Origin: Atopsyche davidsoni
Lineage: Eukaryota; Arthropoda; Insecta; Trichoptera; Hydrobiosidae
Reading direction: 5' to 3'
Assembly (NCBI GenBank): GCA_022113835.1
Contig: JAILWY010000015.1
Span: 3,668,001-3,732,000 of the forward strand
DNA length: 64,000 nucleotides
Part shown: piece after piece, positions 48,641 to 59,819 of the stretch
Numbering within the stretch: the stretch's first letter is position 1
Layout of the letters: each line of letters starts with the position of its first letter
Position numbers and translations under genes: made by a program
The notes under the pieces: model-generated
The model's database searches: none
Seen by the model: only the letters and a program-made list of their open reading frames with translations
Told to the model about the DNA's origin: nothing

Positions 48641-49944
48641 GACTTATACTTATAAGGTCTTAAATATGTTATTTAAGTCTTATCAAATATCACTCGTCAC
48701 TAAATATTTGTGGTAGCTTAAAAAAAAATCCAAGGTCATCCGAATTGCGAACAAATTGTAAGGAATCTAAGAGCAGTTTGTGGTTTAAAATAGCGATGGT
48801 AGAATCAAAATAAATATCCATATTTACATTTCTGCGGTACGCAAGATATAAAAGGCCGGTATTTGCCTTACCTGATGTGTTTATACGGGACTGAAATAGA
48901 ATCGACGACCTTTTTCCGGGATATAGGTTATGGAATATGGAATATTGTGAAATCAGGCTGGACCTGAAGAAGTGGCGTCTCCGTGACGAGGGTGCGGTGG
49001 TCCGAACCCTCGCGGAGGCACGCCGTGGAAAATAAAATGAATTAAATGTAATCATAATACATAAAAGGAAATTTATTGAAAACGTCATCATTGACATATT
49101 CGTTTACCTTCGTCATTTATGTTTGCGTATTTTTCCATCAGAAATTTAATTTTTATATTTTGATATCAATTTCTTATTTCTTGAAAAAAAATTACAGTGA
49201 AACACTCAATTCAACATTTTCCTTTATATTGACTGCAACCCTAAATATATATATATATATATATTTCTTACTAATTCGACTGGTGTAAATTCCGCATCCG
49301 CGCTAGCTTTATCCTTCCAATGTCTCCTTGTTTTTTTTTCTCTAGACAATCAGCTGCAACAGGTTACAATTATTTTTTTGAAAAGTATAGTCAAATAAGA
49401 TTTCTTACGCTTTTTTCCGCATCGACAGGAGATCTCTTTCTTTGCGCATTTTGTCCAAGACTCTCATTTGTGAAGCCACACTAAAGCTTCTAAATCGGTA
49501 AACAATTCAATTTTTATAATCTATGATGCAATTGATCAACTGCAAGATCATTCAAAACGGACAAAATATCCTAAAATTTAAAAAAAATTACTCACTTTTG
49601 GATTTTATAATTAATATTTTTTTCATGGATAGAAAGACTATTTTTAAAATTGTGGGAAATACTTATTTAAATTAATTATATTTTCTTTTTTATTTGAAAA
49701 TATAGCCATCACTTTTAATTCAACATAACATAGTAAATGTTTTGAAACAAAACTCGTTTATGAAAATTGAAACAGCGTTTTGAGCACCAGATTTATAAAA
49801 TATGAAATCCGTAAATAAATTTAAATGTAGGTTTACTTTCCAACGTGGAATTCAACTTTTAGCATCAAACTTTATGTTGATTTCTTTGAAACATTGAAAA
49901 GATATTTACTGAATGAGATAAAATTTGATATTGTATACATATAT
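48641..49944. other. Non-coding stretch with a GC-rich hairpin
   Basis: A hairpin-forming GC patch at 48974-49023 has arms beginning GGCGTCTCC and ending GGAGGCACGCC. (TA)n lies at about 49245-49264. No gene is recognised. Confidence 0.45.
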
Positions 49945-49952
49945 ATGTATAT
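49945..49952. repeat. 8-bp target-site duplication, left
   Basis: ATGTATAT immediately before the left terminus of the hAT element, identical to 52583-52590. The AT-rich flanks slightly weaken the evidence, but position and length are exact. Confidence 0.85.
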
Positions 49953-50131
49953 TAGGGTGTCCCTTAAATTTCAAGTTCGATATTTTTTTACGCGTACCTT
50001 CTTAAAAGTTTAGTAATAACCCTATATTGTCTAGAAAAAAAATATTAGTTCGATTTATAAACGATAACCCGTGCCGACTTGCGATTTTAACTTGTCCATA
50101 CAAGTTGCGTAAGTACTGCGCTGTGACTTTT

Positions 50132-50169
50132 ACAAATAAAACATGTAGTTACCTACATGTTTTATTTGT
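50132..50169. repeat. Perfect 17-bp hairpin in the hAT 5' region
   Basis: Arms 50132-50148 and 50153-50169 (ACAAATAAAACATGTAG and its complement) are perfectly complementary around the loop TTAC. It lies between the left terminus and the recognisable transposase frame. Confidence 0.95.
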
Positions 50170-50279
50170 CATTTCATACGTGATTTTTAAGATTAGTAGT
50201 GCTTCATTGTTTAGTGCGTTGACATGTCGGTGGAATTACGGAGTGATAAACAAAATAATTTCCTTATCGGTTTGCCTAG

Positions 50280-52297
50280 ATATCAAATAAATGGTGCAAA
50301 TTACCATCTAATCGACAATTTCTCTCGGTCCTATTTTACAATATTCTTGAGGTTAAACTGACTGTTAGTGAAAGTGCAAATCTTGTGATTAGGGAGTGCA
50401 TCATATATTGGGAAAAAGCAAGAATTCCAACAGGGGCATTTCCTAACTGCGTGAAGAAAATTGTTGATTTATATCATGTTTGGAGAGAGTTGCAAAAAAA
50501 TTGTAAGAAAACTCAGGTTACGTTCAAGAGCCGTGAGAACAATTTCAAAATTGATCTTGATAATTTGTTTGATATTGCACATGCTGATGCTTTTGAGAGA
50601 ATGAAAATAGAGGAAGATAAATTATTTTTAATGAAACAGAGAGAGCCAGGTCTACCGGGATGCTTAGGTGGTGTTGATAAAAAATTGGCGGAAAAAGATG
50701 ATAGATCTAAACAACGACGAATGGAAGAAGAGGAAAGGGTTGTAAGACAAAGAGAATCACTAGCTGCTGAAACTAGAAAATCAAGGGCAGAAGCATTAAA
50801 ATCTGACTTCCAAAACAATGTATCCGACGTAGTCACAGTCCATTGGGATGGAAAACTATTACCCAGGTTGGATGTACGAAGTTCTAAAGAAGAACGCTTG
50901 CCAGTTATTGCTTCGTTTGACGATAAGGAACAGCTTCTTGCAGTGCCGAAACTAGAACATTCTTCTGGAAAACATCAAGGTAAGGCTGTCTCAACAGCTC
51001 TTTTTGACTGGAACCTTCACGATAAAGTACAAATAATGTGCTGCGACACAACAGCTTCCAAAACGGGCCATTTTAATGGAGCTTGTGCTATTTTGGAGCA
51101 AACTTTAGGAAGAGAATTTCTGCTTTTCACCTGTCGTCATCATGTTTATGAATTGGTCCTAAAAACTGTCTTTGATAGCAAAATTAAGCAAATTACTAGT
51201 AGCCCAGATATTCCAATGCTTAAAAAGTTCAGAGAAAATTGGAAAAACATCGACGCTAGTATCATTGAACCATCTCTTCATTTCGTAAAACAACGTGTTG
51301 CCGAGACAGACATTCAAGCTTTGTTAATATTTTATAAGGCAGAATTAGACAAAGGTTATGTAAGAGATGACTACCACAAATTGGTCGAACTGTGCGTAAT
51401 AATTTTGGGAGGAGACACAAAGGAAAAATTAAAACTAAGCCCCCCCGGAGCCATGCATCAGGCACGCTGGATGGCGAGAACGATCTATTCTTTAAAAAAA
51501 TTTGTTTACTTCAGTCACAATGCAGAATAACTGCGAAGGACAAAAAGGCTCTACAAGATGGTTTCTTATTTGTCGTGATATTGTATGTTAAACCTTGGCT
51601 CGAATGTACAGTGGCGATCAAAGCACCTTACCAAGATTTGCGCTTCTTGAAGATGTTAAAAGAGTACGAAAAAGTTGACGCAACAATTTCTAATACTTCT
51701 ACAAGCAAGTTTAGCCATCACTTGTGGTATTTATGTGAAGAGACAGTTATTCTATCACTGTTTGATGATGAAGTTGATAACCAAACTATGAAGAAAATGA
51801 TTGCCAACTTCAACCGGGACAAAACCTCAGATTTTAGCAAACGCGATGACCCGTCAAAGGAAGAACTTCCTCAAAGGTTGTTTGGTAAGTTCAATTGACT
51901 ATTAGTATATTTTATTTAAATATATTTAAATTGTTGTAGACTTTTTTTGTTATTTGTCTTATTTTTCTTTTTTTTTCCAGACAAAACACTGCATGATTTC
52001 GTATCGGAAAAGAGCAAACAATTTTTATCACGACTGCAGATCGACGACAGTTTTCTAAAGGAAGATGTATCTTCTTGGAATAATAATGCTGCTTTTCTGG
52101 AAGCTAAATGAAAAATGAATTATTTAAGAGTTGTGAATGATACTGCTGAAAGGGCTGTTAAAATGATGCAAGATTTTAACGGACTTATCACGGCTGAAGA
52201 AGAACAAAAACAGTTCTTGCTGCGCTGTGTCCAGGAACATAGAAAATTGTATCCGGACTGTAAAAAAACAACTCTAAAAAAAAGTTACCCTGGCTGA
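50280..52297 (+). pseudogene. hAT-type transposase, frameshifted and with an in-frame stop
   Basis: This is the cut-and-paste transposase of the surrounding element. The first frame is open from 50280 to 51530. A 381-codon part from 50385 begins at GTG, but homology-like sequence appears to extend upstream, so the true start is unknown. Counting from 50385, the likely catalytic acids are D155 (in VHWDGKLLP) and D221 (in CCDTTASKTG), 66 residues apart, with the hAT C-x2-H motif at C250/H253 (TCRHHVYEL). The third acid is probably E at about 52148 (NDTAERAVK). Reading shifts frame at an A7 run (51494-51500), continues to 51884, passes a GT-AG intron and resumes at 51981; a TGA at 52109-52111 interrupts the last exon. 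Total coding length is about 640 codons, plausible for the family. Similar proteins with WDGKLLP and DTTASNTG motifs are known to me from Hydra and arthropod genomes. An N-terminal zinc finger was not seen. Confidence 0.92.
51885..51980 (+). other. Spliceosomal intron in the hAT transposase
   Basis: Donor TTTG|GTAAGT at 51885 and acceptor TTTTTTCCAG|A ending at 51980, with a long T-rich tract. Joining at this point keeps the reading frame (phase 1) into the conserved C-terminal part. The length is 96 bp. Confidence 0.85.
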
Positions 52298-52582
52298 TTG
52301 TTATTACTTTATGTTTTTGATTAAAGATTAATGTTCATCTAATTGAATTTTTACTATTATTTACTTAATTTATTGCATTTATAATGATTTTATACCAGAC
52401 CGAAATATCAAGACAAAACACGTTTTTTACTAAACTTTGAAGCTCGGTCGGCACTGGTTGCAATTACGCTAGAAAGATGAAATTTTATATTTAAGACTCT
52501 TATAGCATTACTAAAAAAAGTAGAGGGTACCCATTTCGAAATTTGAAAAAAAAAAATTTTTGGTCATATAAGGGACACCCTA

Positions 52583-52590
52583 ATGTATAT
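52583..52590. repeat. 8-bp target-site duplication, right
   Basis: ATGTATAT directly after the right terminus, identical to the left copy. Confidence 0.85.
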
Positions 52591-52684
52591 ACATTTACAT
52601 ACTTTCATATTTTATCTTATTTTAACAATACAAGATCTAAGCAGCCGTTTCGTAAGTTGGAATAGATACTTTTATTATTAATAT

Positions 52685-52821
52685 TACAATAAAATTATGT
52701 TCCGCCAGGCCAAAACTGGACTTCGCCTGGTGATATCGTTTTTGTATTTACCTGTCGTAGCAGGAATCGAACCGGAGAACTCAAGGTTAAGAGCAAGCGA
52801 TCGATAAACCAAGAGGGCACC
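52685..52821 (-). mobile_element. tRNA-derived SINE fossil
   Basis: The minus strand starts GGTGCCCTCTTGGTTTATCG, includes a perfect B-box GGTTCGATTCC (52763-52773 on the plus strand), and continues into a body with a CCAGGC ... GCCTGG hairpin. It differs from family A. Stems are degraded, so it is not a tRNA gene. The ends are approximate. Confidence 0.7.
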
Positions 52822-55102
52822 AATCAAATTAATTATGATTATTTTTGAAGAATTAAAAAAAGTTACTGCTATTTAAAATTTCCATTAAAATAACCGTTGG
52901 TGTATTTTGATTTAAAAACTTTTTCGGATTTTTATCAGTGGTGAATGTATTTTATTGAACACGCTTTACGTGTGACGTCACGGCTTCGGGGAGTACGCCT
53001 CGGCCGTAAAGGGATGAAGGCCTCACCTTTGAGTGCTCCCAATGACATCGACCGGGAGTCGTAGAGCTGTGACAAAACTTAGAACACGCCGTGTACCAAT
53101 GATTTTTATTAAATATCCTCAATAAATCTGGAAAAATTTCAGGAGGACATTTTTCGTCGTTCCGTGTGAGAATCGAATATTTTAAAGTATTATAATAAAT
53201 TTAACTCATTGTTAGAAGATACGTACTATAATTTATGCATTTAAAAATAAATTCAATCAAACTATCTTAAACTTATTATATTCGAAATTGCTTTAATAAG
53301 TATCTCTTCCTTTGTAAACGTCAATATTAAGTCTGCCAATATTGTTCGAGATCCATTTACTTGTTAAACAACCAAAGTTTTAAGTATTCGTAACTGCTAT
53401 TAGATTAACCGGAAAGCTCCGATATCGGCCGAAGATTCCCGAAGTGTTTTGAGTGAAAAGTTTTTTATAAAACATGCAAAGGTTTCTAAAATTAATTCAA
53501 AATTATAAGTCCACGAGAGATTTTTAAAAGGATTTTAAATTGCTTCGCTTTCTTTTAATTCGAATAAATTAATCAAATTTTATCTGATCGCTCTAAGAAA
53601 TAATATTTCTGCTCTCTGTTCTGTGAGAAATAACTCAATTTATTAATCTTTGGATAATGTAAAACTAAAAAAAGACAGCTCAATCGGTGATAGTATGGTA
53701 AGAATTGGTAATGTGTGTAAAGAACTTTGGTTGTGCCATTGTTCGTGCTCAACTACAACATTAACATTTTATTGCGACTTATGTCTCATCCCTTGCCCTT
53801 ATCCGCTAATTGAAAAACCCTTACGACACTTGGCGCCTGGGGGTGGTAAAAGATGACGACTCATTGAACTTGAGTGTCGAAGAGGGTTTTACAGGAATTT
53901 TATCACAGGACATGTATTGTACGATGTTCCAAAACTACTGTGATATCTGAGAAATCAGTTCAGCCAAATGCGATTTATCGGACAATAAATATATAAATAA
54001 ATTTTATGGCGTATTATAAAAACTCCCATTTGGTTATTTATGTGTATTATTTGATTCAAAGGTGTTTCAAAATCACAAGTTTATTAAAAATATTTTTTTA
54101 ATTGTCATTAGACACAAGATAGTTTTCAGTTAAAAAAACTTGATGTGAAATTAAGCTCGGCAAATATGGTAATATCTAAATGGTTTTTTTTCCATGTGTT
54201 TTTGTAGCAAAAAGCAGTTTGATTGAAGGGGCTGCTTTCTTGGTTTATAGTAGAATAGTGCCCCTGTCTTGGGGGTCCGTCCCTGGGCCGGCCGTAAAGC
54301 TCGCGGCGGGACAATATAAGATGGCGGCCGGCAAATTGTCCAGAAAGTAACGGCCGTCGTTATATGCCACCATTGTTTTTTTTTTTTTTTTTTCAGTTTA
54401 CGGTTGTTGATTTTGATGTGATTTTTCGGGATGGTTTTTCCTTATTCAATAAACCTTTACGACGCCCGACTGGGCCATACGAATCTGCGGCATCGGACAA
54501 ACGCGGGGGTCCGTCCGGCTAAATGGTCGGTGGGAAGCGTTATTGTTATTTATAAAGAAAACCCCCGAGTAATACGTATTTTTTTCCAGAACTGCTTAAT
54601 TCTATCAACGTTTCTCTTACTTACCTTTTATTACACTTCGCAAGAAAGGTTTTTCAATTTGACAAAAAAATATTGTTTTATAAATATATAGTGTGTATAA
54701 TTTCTTCCTCGAAAAATATTCTCTCATTTAAATTCAAATTAAAATTCATTTCGCATTCAACAAGCAGAATGCTTCATCTTTTAATACTTTTAAATCCCCT
54801 CTCTGCTATTTTTCCACCTCAATTAATCCGCCGGAATCCCGGACTTTAGCGTCCCTAAAAACACTTGTGTCCCGCTGTCCTTTTACACCCCCGCCCCAGA
54901 TTTACAGCTCCGTGTCTTGATAATTACCCCGACTGCCTCCAACCCCCTCCAGCCTGCAGACTTCCGGCGGTGAAAACTTAAAAATAAAGGCTCAGCGTAA
55001 CCTTATGAAGGTTAGCACGAGCTTCTTCGTGTGAACTGAGCACATACTACCTTTGCAGCCCCGCAAATATATCACACCTCCCTTTTGTAACATTAATATT
55101 CT
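52822..55102. other. Non-coding stretch with several GC islands
   Basis: 52965-53100 is GC-rich with TGACGTCA at 52973-52980. 54225-54560 contains CCGGCCGTAAAGC and a T17-type run at about 54376. 54800-54990 is a repeat-poor C-rich island. There is no recognisable gene; short frames at 53650 and 54431 have no domains. Confidence 0.4.
52973..52980. promoter_or_regulatory. Perfect CRE/ATF palindrome TGACGTCA
   Basis: Exact bZIP consensus within a GC patch, followed by CGG. Confidence 0.35.
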
Positions 55103-55203
55103 GATAATGATTAAGTACATTTTTTCAAATATTGTAAATTGATTAAAGAAACTCTCAGAAAAATATCATCGTGACTTGTGAAAAAATGTACTTAATCATT
55201 ATC
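55103..55203. repeat. Fold-back with 24-bp perfect arms enclosing a family A fragment
   Basis: Arms 55103-55126 and 55180-55203 (starting GATAATGATTAAGTACAT) are perfectly complementary. The spacer contains AAAGAAACTCTCAGAAAAAT followed by ATCATCGTGACTTGTG, which is the left-arm core of family A. Confidence 0.9.
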
Positions 55204-55274
55204 AATCAATAAAACTTGTATAGGCAAAATCGTACTTCCTGTGAGACGGTCTTCACAAAAAATCAATAATATAT
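55185..55274 (+). repeat. 90-bp direct repeat, unit 1
   Basis: Matches 55361-55450 at 87 of 90 positions. It contains CCTGTGAGACGGTCTTCAC. Unit 1 overlaps the right arm of the fold-back. Confidence 0.92.
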
Positions 55275-55360
55275 TTAACAAGTGCGTGTATTGGCTTAAT
55301 TAAATAGACTTTACAAATAATAATATCCAGATCGGATTTAAATGCTTTACTCGGTACTTA

Positions 55361-55450
55361 AATGTACTTAATCATTATCAATCAATAAAACTTGTATAGA
55401 TAAAATCGTATTTCCTGTGAGACGGTCTTCACAAAAAATCAATAATATAT
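55361..55450 (+). repeat. 90-bp direct repeat, unit 2
   Basis: The second copy, 176 bp downstream of the first. The pair looks like a segmental duplication or two insertions of one short family. Confidence 0.92.
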
Positions 55451-57400
55451 AAATACTCTGCATTTTTCTTATTTTGCTGATGATTACAGATATTTCAGGA
55501 CTTACAACTGAAAATGTACAGAGTTGAGCAATTCGGACTTTGAAGTCTTTGCTTAGTTACATTTTTGCTTGTCTTCTCCTTTTTTTATATAGTGATATAT
55601 AGTATTGTATTGTATTCTTTGAAGTGTATTTTGGTAGGGGTGTAATTAATACAGTGGTATTTTTCAAACACTTTATTTTCATCCATTTCAGTACAACATA
55701 GAAGTTAAATTATTAATGAGATATCATTAGGGTAAACCTTATTTAAATGTAATGATAAGTTTTCAACACGACAGATTTCACGCTCCCAGATCCTTAATGT
55801 TACATCTGGAATGTTCAGAAAGTCGACCAAATATAAATTAATTTTAATAATAATACATATAACAGCAAACATTATCCAACCAGACAAACCTCTCTCTTCT
55901 CTCACCCTCCATTTCCTACTGAACAAGTCGAACGTCAACAAACCGTCTAATCAACATTATTGGCAAGCTATTACAAACTACTTTTTTCCTTTTTTTATAT
56001 GATAGTCTTTAGGCTTTCCCCTGCATTGGTTTATTAATTTAGATAATCACCACATTTCTGAAAGAGTACGCGCTGCCAATCCAAATAGTGTGCCGCCTTT
56101 TGCATCGCGACCGTCTTTGCGGCCTCGAACTTTATGTGTATGACAAGCTTTTGAGGAGTAAAAAAATATTACATGCGTAATTTTTATGCTTTTAATTTTA
56201 ATTATACAGCAAATAAATATATAAATAGCATGATTTTATTTTTTATGTTAAAAACGCACCGATGAATTCTTTCCTGTCGCTTGGAAATTAGCAAATTTGC
56301 GTAAATGTGCATGCACACTTGCAGTTTTCAGCAGAGTATGTTCAACCCACAAGATATACATAAAGTCGATTAGGTATAATTTTTTTTTATTGAAAAGCGG
56401 AATATATTATGTTTAAGTTATGTTAATAGTAATATAATTATTTGGTGTTGTGAACAGTCCATATTGTTAACAGATATGAGCTATGATATTGATTGTGTAA
56501 AAGGTAAAAGGTAAAAATTAGTCATTATGGTAAATAGAGTATAGTAATTTGAAATCCTTCGATAAAACTATTTGGTATATTAAATTGGTTTTATTAAATT
56601 TTATATAAAAGACTTATTTCAGATATAAGTTATACAATATTATAGGAAAAAGGAATCTACGATTAATTTATGAAAACAATTTTTTTGTAAAATTTCCATT
56701 TTTCTATGTTAATTTTTTATTAAAAAATTAGTTTTAATAAAAAAATTAGTAAGTGCAGCGTGTTTGGGGTCAACGCGAGTGATCGACCATACTCTGCGTC
56801 GGACCGCTCGGCTGAAATTTTATGAAGCTTGGATTTCAGGATTTTCAGGATTTTCAGGCAGCGCGTATTTCAAAAATGTAGCAAAGCAATTGATTTACTC
56901 TGTCTCACTGCAGCCGCGAGTGCGAGTGAGACGGCAACCCTAACATTTCTAGATCATTCTATATCTACCCTTAACATTCTCTGTCGCCTTGCGCCCCTCC
57001 TTCGTTCGTAAGTTAGAAAAGCTGCAATATCCATACATAATTGTGCTGATATCATTTTCAAAAATGAAAAACTTAAACATCGTTATATCGTAAACACGCT
57101 AAATACAAAAATTTCACTTTTCAATATGGCAGATAAAAAAAATAAAATTAAATATCGTACACAAACAAGTTCGTATATATTATTATTTTCCTTTAAATAA
57201 TTATTATCATTATTATTTCATTCAACAATTTTTGATTATTTAAGAACAATAACAACACTTTGATGAAAAATTAATTACCTTTGCTTACATGGCGAATAAT
57301 GTTGATTCCTCAAAATCCTATTTCAATATTCATAATGTAACTTTGACAACCATTTCTAACACAGATAAATGTTCTTTTTGTTTGAAGTTCCTACACAGAT
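55451..57400. other. Mostly AT-rich non-coding stretch
   Basis: A repeat-poor moderate-GC patch lies at 56040-56160 and another at 56760-57000. No gene is recognised. Confidence 0.45.
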
Positions 57401-57404
57401 ACTC

Positions 57405-57645
57405 TCTCTACGGGGACCAGGCCGGCTAGGGGGGCTCGCGGCGGGCTGGCGTGCCCGCGAGCCCCGGCGGGGTCCCGGTGGGGTCCAGGCGGGTCCCGGC
57501 GGGTCCCAGAGGGTCCCAGAGGGTCCCAGAGGGTCCCAGAGGGTCCCAGAGGGCCCGGGAAACAGGCCCCCGGCGTCGCCACGGCCCTTTCGCATTCAAA
57601 AACTCCCGCCGGAAAGCCGCGCGGATCCCGAATGACGTCACGATC
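57405..57645. repeat. CpG-rich block with 10-bp minisatellite GGGTCCCAGA
   Basis: Decamer units in strict 10-bp register run from about 57471 to 57560; each contains the odd palindrome GGGTCCC. The block ends with a perfect TGACGTCA (57633-57640). The glycine/proline frames on both strands (GPSGTLWDP-like on minus) are repeat by-products, not a collagen-like gene. Confidence 0.88.
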
Positions 57646-59819
57646 GACCACACATCAAAAAGATAAAACGAAAGACACACAATTATATAGATCCGTAATC
57701 AGGATACCAATCGTTACACACAACTAAACTTTTACAATAATCAATAAATTAATAATAAAATATAAGTGCACACGTAAAAGAAGTGAGGTTGAATTATCAT
57801 GATTGTGATCAGAAGACTAGATGAGTCATGTTGTTTACGACTAGATCCACTTTAGACCCTAGGATTAACAGTAGGTATGCTAGCATTAGAAGTAACTCTT
57901 ACAAGACAGTTTACAATAGTCTAGGTCTAGGGAGCTACATATATCATAATTCATGTAATAAAATACACAATTTTTTTTATTTGTTTCTCAAACATAATAA
58001 TATCATAGGTAAGGCTACATTAGACAACAGGATCTTACGAGCTAGGCCGCTATTGCGGGTCGGGCTACGCTACATAGAATTAGATATTTCTCTTACGTGA
58101 CTAGGAAAACTCTACTACTATGAAAAATGTATTGCGGGTACTATTAGTTCGCTTTATGTGGAATATATAATATATTTAAAACTGGTTTATTTTTAATTCA
58201 ATTCGTGTAGGCTGTGGTGATTCGTTCATTTTATCATTGTTTGAAATTTCTGATCACTCACTGAATATATTTAAATTTTCGTATATTTAACATCCGAAAG
58301 GGCGCTCTCCTAAATATTACCACCAATAAAAGTAATTCGGTTCTTTTTAATATTAGAAACGATATCCGAGAATCGCTAGTCCTACTCCTAAAACAATCGA
58401 AACCTTATACATTTTTAAATAAATCACATATGTAAAAAAGACATTTATATAAAATTGAAACTGTTATCTAATTCACAATTGTTAGCAAGAAATCTTACAC
58501 ATGAAACAGAAAACAAACATCTTATAAGCATAGGAAAAATACCACAGTTATTTTACATAGTTTTACAATATTGTTATTGGAACATTTGATAGAAAGACAA
58601 AAATAAATACATACATAGATAGCACAGTTATTTCGTGTTACTATTTTATTTTAGAAAGGTTTATACGTAGAATTCAACAAATAAACAACATGAGTTCATA
58701 AAGAGGACAGTTTATTACTTTAATAGAGTAGAACTCACGGTTTTCAAGGGGTTTGTTAAATATAGTTCAAACAATGATAGAACAACCCGCGATGCTTGAG
58801 AAGTGGGCGAATCGGATACTTGACCGAAAGCAGATGTGTTCACTAAACTACGCGTCTGTAGATTATGCAGACATAGCTTATATAAGTTCAGAATATATTG
58901 GGAGTTACAAACCCGAAGTTAGAAATAGTTAATGGTTAGAAATAATGATATCGGGCCAATATAACAATGCTGCCTTATGCGGTAGATCGGTTTCCCTAAG
59001 TACTTATATGAAAATAAGTCAATTCTTAAAATGATATTTGGGCGTGGCGAAACATTTATTAAAATCGTTACAACATCCTTAATTTATACATTTTATGGTG
59101 TTTTTCAAACAGTTTTTTTTTTCGATAGGCCGGACTTTTAACCTTTAATATTACGGTAATCGTGGACAATCTCTGAAATACGAATCTTCAATCCAAGCAT
59201 TAATTATTGGAAAGTCGGGCATTCGTGACACGATTGGCTTACACATTTTACTGTTTTCACGAAGATTGACGAACGCCCCCGAAGCGATAGCGAAACTTCG
59301 CACCGCAGAAGCTTTCTCCAAATTGAATGAAAGCTCCGCAGTGGCAATGATGTACTTTCATTATTGGGAAACGCATTTTAGAGATGTCCAAACTCCCTGA
59401 GCCAACTCTTCTGCGGCTAAACCGCCTACATTTTAAATATTTTTACATTTACACCAAATTGAACTCGAACCGGTGATCAGCAAGATGAGAGAAATAGACG
59501 AATAAAGACTTTATAAACTTAAAGTATATTTTTAACATTAACTCTTTTGATATCATCGATTTTTTGCAACATCATCGAAGCATTCGTGCTTTGACTGTGT
59601 ATATAATTTTTATCAATAATACTTCAGTGAATGCCGGTTGTTTCAAATAAACGCAAACAATATACACACCCAGCTTGCCGATCCCCGGTCCTCACAACGG
59701 ATAACGGTTTATTTTCAACAGACAGAATATATTTTGAAAAGTAAACATTTCGCCACTCAACAGAAGTACGGCAGTCAATAGAAGAAAAATAATTTTCAAT
59801 ATACATTAGTCCTGTAATG
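57646..59819. other. Moderate-GC unique stretch, candidate transcribed region
   Basis: Compared with the left part of the window this stretch has fewer obvious repeats and more even composition. It includes a block rich in CTAG and TTAG strings at 57830-58110 and an island at 59210-59420. No open frame looks like protein. It could be part of a long untranslated exon or a non-coding RNA; the strand cannot be decided. Confidence 0.25.

Larger units (their letters stand above)
49953..52582 (+). mobile_element. hAT-superfamily DNA transposon, near full-length, decayed
   Basis: A 2630-bp element with terminal inverted repeats TAGGGTGTCCCTTAAAT at the left and TAGGGTGTCCCTTATAT read on the opposite strand at the right (16 of 17 identical), bounded by perfect 8-bp duplications ATGTATAT (49945-49952 and 52583-52590). 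It encodes one transposase in at least two exons; the frame is broken by a frameshift and a stop, so the element cannot move by itself. Confidence 0.95.

Noticed and set aside
49945..52590. The element as a piggyBac or mariner transposon
   Set aside because: The duplication is 8 bp rather than TTAA or TA, and the protein has the hAT C-x2-H motif and acid spacing.
57356..57680. Collagen-like GPSGTLWDP frames on the minus strand and glycine/proline frames on the plus strand
   Set aside because: They coincide exactly with the 10-bp GGGTCCCAGA minisatellite, occur in several frames on both strands at once and have no flanking coding sequence.
57833..57850. GACTAGATCCAC resembling the miR-279 family
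   Set aside because: Only about 12 bases match and no complementary arm was found within 80 bases, so no precursor hairpin is supported.
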